Source: Thermogemmatispora aurantia (lineage in GTDB: Bacteria > Chloroflexota > Ktedonobacteria > Ktedonobacterales > Ktedonobacteraceae). Taken from it: a stretch of 64,000 bases of DNA. Of the stretch, positions 8,235-15,347 are shown one piece after another. Within the stretch, counting starts at the first letter, position 1. Every line of letters starts with the position of its first letter. The translations under genes and the position numbers were made by a program. The notes under the pieces are model-generated. The model saw only the letters and a program-made list of their open reading frames with translations. It searched no databases and had not been told where the DNA came from. The stretch covers positions 419,319 through 483,318 of the forward strand of contig NZ_BKZV01000001.1 of NCBI RefSeq assembly GCF_008974285.1, read 5' to 3'.

Positions 8235-8641
8235 CTTCCAGTATCCTCGTGCGGATCGTCCCCCCTGCAACCAAGAAAGGAGGCATCAGCCTGGATGGAA
8301 CAACAACCTTTCAGTATCCTCGTGCGGATCGTCCCCTCTGCAACAAACTCCACGTCTTCTCCACCTCGGCCCCTCTTCCCCCCTTTCAGTATCCTCGTGC
8401 GGATCGTCCCCTCTGCAACGCTATTGATCTTGTGGCTGGTGCTCTTGCCGGTCAGCCTTTCAGTATCCTCGTGCGGATCGTCCCCTCTGCAACTGACGAT
8501 GACCAGACGCTTGCCATTAAGATCGACCACCTTTCAGTATCCTCGTGCGGATCGTCCCCTCTGCAACAGAGCGCTTCCGTGGGGTACCTGGTCATCCCTA
8601 TGACCTTTCAGTATCCTCGTGCGGATCGTCCCCTCTGCAAC
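8235..8641 (-). CRISPR. Orphan CRISPR array, 6 repeats and 5 spacers
   Basis: Six copies of a 37-base repeat start at 8235, 8308, 8383, 8457, 8531 and 8605. The five at the right are identical; the leftmost has two changes. Spacers are 35 to 37 bases and all different. Read on the minus strand the repeat starts GTTGCAGAGG and ends GGATACTGAAAG. A short ATCC/GGAT hairpin sits exactly before the last 8 bases (ACTGAAAG), like the Cas6-made 8-base 5' handle of type I or III crRNA. This orientation and the decayed left copy put the leader to the right. Spacer 8494-8529 reads as an open frame (VDLNGKRLVIV on the minus strand), as expected from a phage or plasmid gene. No cas gene is present in the window, so processing must depend on genes elsewhere. 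Confidence 0.95.
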
Positions 8642-9182
8642 CGCGCCCAACGGAAACAGACCCGGGATACATCTTTCATAGACTATAACGATCGAGGCCC
8701 CATTTTTTGGCGCTGAGAGCCTCGTTTTCCCCTGCCCCCCGGCCCACAAATCTATCGGATTACGACCTTTCTCGAAACTCGTTTTTTGCAACGCGCAAGG
8801 GGCGAGTTTCGAGAAAGCACCAGCATATATCATCCAATTTTACAGGCAATACATGCGGCCAACCAGCCAAATGCGGTCAGAATCTGACTGCATTTCTGGC
8901 AGATCCGAGGAGAGTTTCGAAAGAGGCTCTCAAAAGGGCCTCATCAGAGGGGGATCAGACTCAGCTCAATCCTGTTCCCGTCCTTCCCTGTCGACCAGAA
9001 GACAACCCTGCAGGGTCAGGTCGGTGGCTGCACAGCAGAGCAGCCAGGGAAAAGCACATAGCACCGCAGCGGCCAGCATCGTAGCAGCAGCCCATCACCA
9101 CCAACAAAGCCCAACAGAGAGAGGGGAACACCAAAGAAAGGAGAATAGTCAGGAGGAAAGAAGCACCATCAAGCGAGAAAAA
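8642..9182. other. CRISPR leader side and non-coding region
   Basis: About 540 bases without a convincing gene. On the minus strand a TATAGT (8682-8687) lies about 40 bases before the first repeat and may be the -10 box of the array promoter; no matching -35 was seen. A long perfect inverted repeat sits at 8767-8817. Short frames in this stretch have poor codon structure and no recognisable motif. Confidence 0.45.
8767..8817. repeat. Perfect 15-base inverted repeat on the CRISPR leader side
   Basis: The arms CTTTCTCGAAACTCG (8767-8781) and CGAGTTTCGAGAAAG (8803-8817) are exact complements with 21 bases between them, starting TTTTTT. A related shorter string (GAGTTTCGAAAGAG) occurs about 95 bases further on. 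It could be an RNA hairpin, a protein-binding site for leader function, or a terminator read on the minus strand. Confidence 0.6.
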
Positions 9183-9238
9183 GGGAGCCGTCCCACCTCA
9201 AAATCAGCCAGCTCGCTCACCCTACAAGCACGGCTCCC
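9178..9238 (-). terminator. Rho-independent terminator candidate after murJ
   Basis: On the minus strand GGGAGCCGT and ACGGCTCCC (plus-strand arms 9230-9238 and 9183-9191) can pair as a perfect 9-base stem. It is followed directly by TTTTT, just downstream of the murJ stop codon. The 38-base loop is long for a terminator, so confidence is moderate. Confidence 0.5.
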
Positions 9239-9254
9239 ACCACTGGCGCCGGCC

Positions 9255-10823
9255 TCAGCATCCCACTCCCTGGGCCTGCCGGCGCAGACGCTGGCGCAGG
9301 CGCCACCACAGCACCAGACACAACAGCAGGGCCTCCGCCGAGGCCGAGCCGGACAAACTCAGCGACACCGCCAGAATCTGCTGCTCGCCCGACAGCCAGA
9401 CGAACAGCCCCACCATCAGCGCCACCCGCGTCAGTAGCGCAAAGACATTCGTCAACAAAGGAGTACGCGCATCCTTCAGGGCATAAAAACTGCGCGCCAC
9501 CACATCGCCGACGCACACCCCTGGCAACCCCACCACATAGCCGAACAAAGCCAGATTCGTCAACCAGGCCGAATGATCATCAAAGGCCCCGTGGCGAAAC
9601 AACAGATCGATCACAAACAGCCCCAGCCCGCCCAAAGCCAGCGCCGACAAGACACTCAGCGCCAGCGACGACCCAATCACCTGCCCGAACAAGCGGCGCA
9701 AGCGCCCATAGCGGCCCTCCAATTCCAGGCGCGCCATGCGCGGCAGCGCCGCCTGACCGATCGCCTGCGCGATCAACGACACCGGCAAATAAAACAACAT
9801 ATAGGCATTATGCAGCGCCGCCAGGCTGGCCAGATCCGGCAGAAACGACGTCACCGTCGTCTCCAGAATCGAACTCACATACGCCACCGCCACCGCCAGC
9901 ATACTCGGAATAAAGAGCGCCATCACCTCGCGCAGGCCCGGATAGCGCAGATTCCAGGCGAAGACATAGCGCACCCCCTGCTGCCAGAGAGCCGGAAGCT
10001 GGACCACAATCTGCAGCGCCGCCGCCAGCAAGACCCCCAGCGTCGGCCCATAAATCCCCACCCCTGGCACCACCAGCGCCACCAGCAAGCCCGCAATCAA
10101 GCCCACATTATAGATCGCCGTCGCCAGCGCCGGCAGCAAAAACTGCTCACGACTACTCAAAATCGCCGTCACGATCGTCCCCAGGCCCAACAACAGCGGC
10201 TGAATCAACATAATGCGCGTCAGGCGGATCGTCAGCTCCTGGACCGCCGGCGGGTAGCCCGGCACCAAAATATGGACCACGAAGGCCGGCGTCAGAAGGC
10301 ACCCCAGCAGCAGCAAGATCGTCAGGGCCACCAGCAGCACATTAAAGACCAGGCTGGCCAGATACCAGGCCTCGCGCTGATCGCCCCGGCGCTGGTAGGC
10401 CACAAAGACCGGAATAAAGGCCTGCGTCAGCGCCCCACCGGCCACCAGATTAAAGAGCGTATCGGGCAGGCGGTAAGCAGCATAATAGGCATTGGCCTCG
10501 GGGCCCGTCCCAAAGAGGGCATTAAAGAGGGCCTGGCGCACCACTCCCAGCCCCTTGGAGGCCAGAATTCCCAGCATCAACAAAAGCGCCGCCTCCACCA
10601 CTGAGAAGCGGCGTAAAGTCGCTCCCCGGCCCGGGCGCAAGCGAGCCAGGCTGATCGGCAAGCGCAGCCCCAGTAGCGACCAGCCGGAGCCAGTCTCCTG
10701 CTCCTCCAGCTCATCAGGGGTCTCAAGAGGGGCCTCAAGCCGGGCGGCCTCCGTCGCCACTCGCGTCTCGCTCACCGCAATTCCGGTCGTCGGATCAACC
10801 AGGTGTGGTGCTCTTTGCGAAAT
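9255..10823 (-). CDS. murJ: Lipid II flippase MurJ (MviN family)
   Basis: This integral membrane protein flips the peptidoglycan precursor lipid II across the cytoplasmic membrane. About 14 hydrophobic segments are visible. The family motifs include SKGLGVVRQALFNALFGTGPEANAYYAAYRLPDTLFNLVAGGALTQAF, split here as N-terminal helix motif and 'AFIPVF' region, and 'FLPALATAIYN', 'RSFYALKDARTPL' near the C-terminus. The long frame opens at 11036, but no ATG, GTG or TTG occurs near the homologous start. A perfect AAGGAGG lies 5 bases before an in-frame ATT at 10823, giving 522 residues, the usual MurJ size. A TATAAT at 10890-10895 on this strand also places the transcript start inside the longer frame. 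I therefore call ATT as the start; this needs proof. Confidence 0.9.
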   Translation of the reverse strand: MSQRAPHLVDPTTGIAVSETRVATEAARLEAPLETPDELEEQETGSGWSLLGLRLPISLARLRPGRGATLRRFSVVEAALLLMLGILASKGLGVVRQALFNALFGTGPEANAYYAAYRLPDTLFNLVAGGALTQAFIPVFVAYQRRGDQREAWYLASLVFNVLLVALTILLLLGCLLTPAFVVHILVPGYPPAVQELTIRLTRIMLIQPLLLGLGTIVTAILSSREQFLLPALATAIYNVGLIAGLLVALVVPGVGIYGPTLGVLLAAALQIVVQLPALWQQGVRYVFAWNLRYPGLREVMALFIPSMLAVAVAYVSSILETTVTSFLPDLASLAALHNAYMLFYLPVSLIAQAIGQAALPRMARLELEGRYGRLRRLFGQVIGSSLALSVLSALALGGLGLFVIDLLFRHGAFDDHSAWLTNLALFGYVVGLPGVCVGDVVARSFYALKDARTPLLTNVFALLTRVALMVGLFVWLSGEQQILAVSLSLSGSASAEALLLCLVLWWRLRQRLRRQAQGVGC

Positions 10824-11037
10824 AGGAGCCTCCTTCTCGACAGTTGTTGTGTGGCATGCCCGTCGCCTCAACTCTAGCGTACAGAGGAGATTATACCAGT
10901 CCTGTGCCCCGGCAGATACCGCTCCCTCAAAAAAGTACTCCCGGCCAGTCTCAGGCCATTCGCTGCGGCGCGCGGCCTCCCATCCGCCACGCCGTCCGGC
11001 CATCCCAAGCGCACCCGTCCGCCGTCTGCCAGGCATG
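10824..11037 (-). promoter_or_regulatory. murJ 5' region with TATAAT box
   Basis: On the minus strand a perfect TATAAT at 10890-10895 lies about 67 bases before the proposed ATT start of murJ. The -35 position has no strong match. The murJ frame is open through this region but shows no homology-like features. Confidence 0.5.
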
Positions 11038-11070
11038 AAAAAAGGCTGTCCGTAAGAGAACGGCCAGCCT
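11038..11070 (-). terminator. Rho-independent terminator of the KGG gene
   Basis: On the minus strand AGGCTG-G-CCGT and ACGG-A-CAGCCT pair with a TCTCTT loop and one mismatch, followed by TTTTTT (plus-strand A run 11038-11043). It lies about 130 bases after the stop codon of the KGG protein gene and before murJ, and so separates the two transcripts. Confidence 0.78.
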
Positions 11071-11202
11071 CTGTAGCGTTACCTGAGTAAAAACAACCAG
11101 GGTTAGCAACCAACCAAGGAACAGCTTGAAGTAAAATCACAGGCAGCCCCGTGCGGCGCCAGCCATGCGGCGCACGAGGCAAGAGCGCAGAAACGCCCGC
11201 GC

Positions 11203-11409
11203 CTAAGCCTGAGCCTGAGTCTGAGCGTTCTTCGGGCGCCGTCGGCTGATCGAGCCACCCTTGCGACCGGCAGCCTGGGCCTCCTCGCTGGTCCACTTGT
11301 GGGCTGTGCCCAGCGCATGGGCCGCCTTGCCACCCTTACTGGCAATCTCACGCTTCTTCTCCGGGCTCATGGATGCGAAACCACGACCACGACCTTTCTG
11401 ATTTTGCAT
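11203..11409 (-). CDS. KGG-motif stress-associated protein (YciG/Con-10 type)
   Basis: A 68-residue, very basic, hydrophilic protein. It carries two KGG-type repeats: FASMSPEKKREIASKGGKAAHALG and a second ending AAGRKGGSISRRR. These match the KGG repeats of YciG-like and conidiation-specific Con-10-like small proteins linked to general stress. GAAGGAG lies 8 bases before the ATG. A GTTTCA-type inverted repeat lies about 35-50 bases upstream, and a good terminator follows. The molecular role of this family is not established. Confidence 0.88.
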   Translation of the reverse strand: MQNQKGRGRGFASMSPEKKREIASKGGKAAHALGTAHKWTSEEAQAAGRKGGSISRRRPKNAQTQAQA

Positions 11410-11441
11410 GCTGTGCTCTCCTTCTTCTTCTTCGTCTTCTG

Positions 11442-11461
11442 CGTTTCAATTGAGTGAAACG
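11442..11461. promoter_or_regulatory. Inverted repeat upstream of the KGG gene
   Basis: CGTTTCA and TGAAACG form a perfect 7-base inverted repeat with 6 bases between, 33 bases before the start codon of the KGG gene. Its size and place suit a repressor or activator site in the promoter or leader. Confidence 0.5.
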
Positions 11462-11921
11462 TGGCTATTGAAGTGACGCAAACGCAGACCACAGCGAACC
11501 CGCTGCAGCTGTCTTGCTTACTTCCTGCCTTGCAGCAGTCGGGGTGCATTCCCTACTGTTAGGATAACAGGCACATGGGGAGAAGAACAAGTCAACAATA
11601 CGCCTCTACCAAAAAGTTTCAGCTTTCTTTAAGGTTAGCCAGAGCGTATCAGCTGACCGCGAAGCGGAGAGCACAGTCAAGCGGCCAGGCCCTTCCCCTC
11701 TGGCCCTGCCGGGCTGGGCTGGGCTGGGGTGGGACCGCTAGCGGGAGGAGGCCAGCAACAATCTGCAGCCTGCCGCGCGGAGGCCATCGACCTGAGCAAG
11801 CAGCAATCAGTGACAGAGGCGAGCCACCGGGGCGGGGCCTGGCCTGGCAAAGCAAGGCGGGCCACGCACGGGCTGGCGCTCGGCGCGCCTCACCGCACGC
11901 AGCCTCTCACGAGAGCCGGGC
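11462..11921. other. Intergenic region, no gene seen
   Basis: About 460 bases between the KGG gene promoter side and the 3' end of the receiver gene. Several short frames exist on both strands, but none has a ribosome-binding site or recognisable motif. I see nothing supportable here. Confidence 0.4.
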
Positions 11922-12323
11922 CTAGCGTTCCGAAGGACTATGGCGCTGCGTCAGATCGCGAATCAGCCTGACCATATCATCGATGGCAAAAGGTTTCTCC
12001 AGAAGCGTCACCTGCAACCCCTGCAACTCCGCATCCTCCGGCTCGGTCAGCGTAGCCGCGGTCGTCAAAATAATGGGGAGCGAGCGATACTGTGGGAGAC
12101 GGCGAACCTGTTGAATCACCTCAATCCCGGAGACCAGTCCGGGCAAGAGCCAATCAACGATCAGGAGATCGGGCGAGGGGGCCTGATGCTGCGTGGCACC
12201 CTGGAGCGCATTCAGGCATTCCTCAGCAGTAGGGTAGATTGTTACACTGTAGCCCTCGTCCTGCAGGACAAGCTGTAACATCTCCTGAATAGCGGAGTCA
12301 TCTTCTAGCAGGCTGATATGCAT
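11922..12323 (-). CDS. Single-domain response regulator (receiver only)
   Basis: A 133-residue receiver domain without an output domain. The acidic pair E7-D8-D9, the phospho-acceptor D57 (LLIVDWLLPG), the switch threonine near T87/T88 (IILTTAA) and K110 (LLEKPF) are all present, so it should be phosphorylated. It lies 145 bases downstream of the GAF histidine kinase on the same strand, which is the likely partner. A separate good promoter precedes it (12368-12396), so it can also be made on its own. It may act as a phosphate shuttle or bind a target protein. Confidence 0.9.
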   Translation of the reverse strand: MHISLLEDDSAIQEMLQLVLQDEGYSVTIYPTAEECLNALQGATQHQAPSPDLLIVDWLLPGLVSGIEVIQQVRRLPQYRSLPIILTTAATLTEPEDAELQGLQVTLLEKPFAIDDMVRLIRDLTQRHSPSER

Positions 12324-12367
12324 GGCCTCGTCCCTACCTTGTTGAGTCTCACTATCATTCCAGCCAC

Positions 12368-12396
12368 ACTATAGCAAACTGGACTATATTTCGCAA
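12368..12396 (-). promoter_or_regulatory. Sigma-70 promoter of the receiver gene
   Basis: On the minus strand TTGCGA (12391-12396) and TATAGT (12368-12373) are separated by exactly 17 bases. It lies 45 bases before the receiver start codon, between the histidine kinase and receiver genes. Confidence 0.65.
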
Positions 12397-12468
12397 GTAG
12401 GGGCCGGGCCGCTGCCAACCTGACCGGGTTCCACCGGGGCCGAGCGCGAGGGCCGGCGACGTGGTAAG

Positions 12469-13863
12469 CTAGCGCGCGCGGCCAGCCGTGGCCTCCGACA
12501 GGGCTGTTGCCAGGGGCAGCGTAAAGGTCACGCGCGTCCCCTCGCCGGCACGACTGCGTAACTGGATGTGTCCGCCCATCGCCTCAACCAGCCGGCGCGT
12601 AATATAGAGACCCAGACCCACCCCCGGCACGCACTCATTGCCTGGCTGCTCCAGACGGCTAAAAGGACGGAAGAGGCGTGACTGCTGCTCTGGCGAGATG
12701 CCAATCCCCTGATCGCAGACGCTGATCTGCATCATGGCGCTCCCCGTGGCCACGGCTCGCTCGCGCCGCTCCTCCTGGAGGCCGGCCTCGATAGTGATCA
12801 TTCCGCCGGCGGGTGAGTATTTCACTGCATTTTCCAGCAGATTCGTCAGCACCTGCTGCACGCGGTCGGCGTCGGCCCAGACTGGGGGAAGCTGCTCAGC
12901 AAAGCGGCAGCGGAAAGCGTACTTGCCTGGCGTTTCGCGCTCGACGCGCTGGCGGATCAGCTCCACAGCGCGGCGGCAGAGCCTGGCAATATCCAGCGGG
13001 GCGCAGCGCAGATCGAGATGATTGGCATGGATGCGCGAGACATCGAGCAGGTCGCCGGCCAGAGCCTCCAAATGATTGACCTGCTCCATAATCACATCGA
13101 GGTAATGGCGTTGCAGTTCCTCAGTCAGCCCGTCGCTGCTCTTGCGTCCCTGAGCGGAGGGGCCGTACGCCTGTAGCAGGCTGGCATAGCCTTTAATGGC
13201 AGTGAGGGGTGTGCGCAGCTCGTGGCTGACCATCGAGATAAACTCATACTTCAACTGATCCAACTCTGACGGCCAGTAAAGCGCACGGCGCTCCCCATCG
13301 CCGACGGTGGCACCGTTCCCCCGGAGTGCCAGTGTTCGTCGTCGTATCGGCCCGCAGCGCTGCTCTTGCCCGGGAGCAGGAGCGCAGGCGGCCTGTGAGA
13401 GCAGGCGTAACTGCTGCTCCAGCACGCGCGCCAGCCGGGAGAGCACTGCCGCCAGTAGCTGGCTCTCGCCGGCGGCGAAGGCCGAGCGTCGTTCATCGAA
13501 GAGGAGCAGCGTCCCCAGGACCCCCGCCGGGCGCTCCAGGGGCACTGCCGCCAGACTGCCGATGGCCGTCCCACAGCGCAGGGCCGGCTCGGCCTCGCAG
13601 CAGTGCACGCGCCCGCTCTGGACGGCGATATCGAGCAGCGCGCGCACCTGCTCATAGTGCAGCAGCGTCTGCAGGCTCTCCTGACTGCACCCATAGCAGC
13701 CGACATAGCCAGCAGAGGCAGGGACAAAGACATCGAGCAGAGGATGACGAACCGTCTCATCGGGACATCCGAGCAACAGGCCCGCCGCCTGACAGTCGAC
13801 CAGCTCGCGCGCTTGGCGAGTCAGCCGCCAGGCCAGCGTCTGTAAGTCTCCCTCGGCTGTCAT
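12469..13863 (-). CDS. GAF-type sensor histidine kinase
   Basis: A 464-residue soluble histidine kinase. Residues 1-150 form a GAF-like sensor rich in cysteines (C24, C33, C56, C59, C88, C89, C97), which could bind a metal, haem or Fe-S cluster or sense redox; this is inference. The HisKA helix holds the phospho-acceptor H214 in FISMVSHELRTPLTAIKGY. The ATPase domain shows the N box (NLLENAVKYSP), G1 (CDQGIGIS), F box and G2 (GVGLGLYI). No membrane segment is seen, so it senses an internal signal. The receiver protein downstream on the same strand is its probable partner. Confidence 0.9.
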   Translation of the reverse strand: MTAEGDLQTLAWRLTRQARELVDCQAAGLLLGCPDETVRHPLLDVFVPASAGYVGCYGCSQESLQTLLHYEQVRALLDIAVQSGRVHCCEAEPALRCGTAIGSLAAVPLERPAGVLGTLLLFDERRSAFAAGESQLLAAVLSRLARVLEQQLRLLSQAACAPAPGQEQRCGPIRRRTLALRGNGATVGDGERRALYWPSELDQLKYEFISMVSHELRTPLTAIKGYASLLQAYGPSAQGRKSSDGLTEELQRHYLDVIMEQVNHLEALAGDLLDVSRIHANHLDLRCAPLDIARLCRRAVELIRQRVERETPGKYAFRCRFAEQLPPVWADADRVQQVLTNLLENAVKYSPAGGMITIEAGLQEERRERAVATGSAMMQISVCDQGIGISPEQQSRLFRPFSRLEQPGNECVPGVGLGLYITRRLVEAMGGHIQLRSRAGEGTRVTFTLPLATALSEATAGRAR

Positions 13864-14140
13864 GCTACCTTCCCTCCCGCTTCACCACATGACTCCCAGG
13901 GTTTCCTTTTTAGTATATGTTCCCTCACAACAAGCGGGGCGCCCGTAGTGCATCAGGCGCAGCCTTGGTCCGCCGAGTGAGCGGCGGCAGGGTCAGAGAC
14001 AGCCAGGCCGGGCGAAGCGAAGAAGGGGGAGAGGGAACGGGCAAGCGCCAGCAAAAAAGCAGGGCCAGGCAAGAGGGAGGGCCAGGGCCGCAGCGAGCCA
14101 GAGGCCGGACAGCTCCCGTTTCACTCCCGGACCCTGGCTG

Positions 14141-14929
14141 CTAGCTGATCATATCCTCGGTAAACCAGATCCAGCCGTTGGGGGCGACGTAGACGCCGAT
14201 CCCGATCTGATGCAGGGTCGTACTAAAGAGATGGATGTGATGCCAGCCCGTAGCAGGCTCGTTGGCCATGCTGGCCTGGATATTATAGACGCCCCCCCAG
14301 GGCGTCGGATAGGGGCCGGCCAGACCGATATTCTCGCCGCAGTCGCTGAAGGTGAAGCCCTCGTTGGCGATGCGCGTGCACTGTGGCAGCCCATCCGGGC
14401 AGGTATGGCTAAAGCCGCAGTGATACATATTCCAGCTATGCAGGCGCGCCCCACCCGAGAGGGTCGTATTCCAGACAAAGGGAGGCAGGCCGCAGGCGGC
14501 GCGATCCTGATTGATCTGCTGAAAGAGCTTCTGCGTCAGCATGATCTCCTCGGAAGTGAGGGCTGGCGGCTGACCATAAGGAGCGCTGCCCTTGCCGGTG
14601 GAGGCAATAGAGCCGGCGGCGGGAGCCGCACCGCTCGTGGCAGGAGCAGTTGCCCCACAGACATGGGAGGCATTGCTGACGTTCGACGACGTGGAGGTCG
14701 GGTTTGGCGTTGGCGTCGGCGTGCTGCGCTGACTGGGGATCACAATGCTGGTGGGCCGGGGATGCTGCTCCAGACTGCCCACAGCGTCGCTCATCGTTCG
14801 GGTCTGTGGCGCCGTCCCCTGTGACTGCCCGCCCGACCCGCTGGCATTCCCACAGGCCACACAGAAGGCCAGGAGAGAGAGGACCAGCATGAAGCTCGCG
14901 CGACCATGACGACTCAGGCTCAAGCTCAT
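14141..14929 (-). CDS. Secreted CAP (SCP/PR-1) domain protein, probable lipoprotein
   Basis: A 262-residue exported protein. The N-terminus (residues 1-30) is a signal peptide ending LSLLAFCVAC-GNASG; the cysteine could be lipid-modified, although the lipobox is not ideal. A Ser/Thr/Pro-rich linker follows to about residue 120. The CAP domain covers about 140-262, with family motifs like LFQQINQDRAACGLPPFVWNTTLSGGARLHSWNM, 'CGENIG' and the H and E residues of the CAP cavity. The ATG at 14929 is chosen because GGAG lies 8 bases upstream and the signal peptide starts there. Bacterial CAP proteins are extracellular; their substrates are mostly unknown. Confidence 0.85.
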   Translation of the reverse strand: MSLSLSRHGRASFMLVLSLLAFCVACGNASGSGGQSQGTAPQTRTMSDAVGSLEQHPRPTSIVIPSQRSTPTPTPNPTSTSSNVSNASHVCGATAPATSGAAPAAGSIASTGKGSAPYGQPPALTSEEIMLTQKLFQQINQDRAACGLPPFVWNTTLSGGARLHSWNMYHCGFSHTCPDGLPQCTRIANEGFTFSDCGENIGLAGPYPTPWGGVYNIQASMANEPATGWHHIHLFSTTLHQIGIGVYVAPNGWIWFTEDMIS

Positions 14930-15016
14930 AGCGCTCGCTCCGCTCCTTTCTCTGGCGCGTACGTTGATTCTCTCGCACTTGCCTGCTTTGCTGATTGACA
15001 GGGAACAGTGTAGCAC

Positions 15017-15347
15017 GGTGAGCAGCAGTCGAGCAGCAGAGCAGGTGAGCAGTGGTACTTTCGGGCGAGAGCCAGGGACAAATAGCGAGCCAGCGTTATG
15101 GAAAGGAAATGCCGCTATCAGGCGATGGACGCCCTCGGCGGCAGAAGTATGGCACGCGGTTATACCCAGGCAGCGGCTGGTTCACTATCGACGGCAGCAG
15201 CGCCGGGCTGGAGCGGAGAGCGCTGCATGCTAGCCTGGCCCGCCAGCGCTCTCCAGCGGTCAGGGAGAGGCGGCCTGGCTGGTAACAGGGAGGAGGCCAC
15301 CCCTCTCTGGCGAATCCCCACGAGCAGGAAAGCCACGACTGGTCTGC
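15017..15347. other. Intergenic region, nothing recognised
   Basis: About 330 bases between the 5' side of the CAP protein gene and the 3' end of the S9 peptidase gene. Only short unsupported frames are present; no promoter, terminator or repeat was found. Confidence 0.35.

Noticed and set aside
8070..8833. Several overlapping frames on both strands with repeated Ser/Val/Arg/Ile motifs
   Set aside because: They run through the CRISPR repeats and spacers; the 'repeats' in the proteins are the translated CRISPR repeat.
8707..9437. Two plus-strand frames between the CRISPR array and murJ
   Set aside because: No recognisable motif, low-complexity composition and partial overlap with murJ on the other strand.
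10824..11036. 71-residue N-terminal extension of MurJ from ATG 11036
   Set aside because: No MurJ homology expected there, a TATAAT box and a terminator of the previous gene lie inside or beside it, and a strong Shine-Dalgarno points to 10823.
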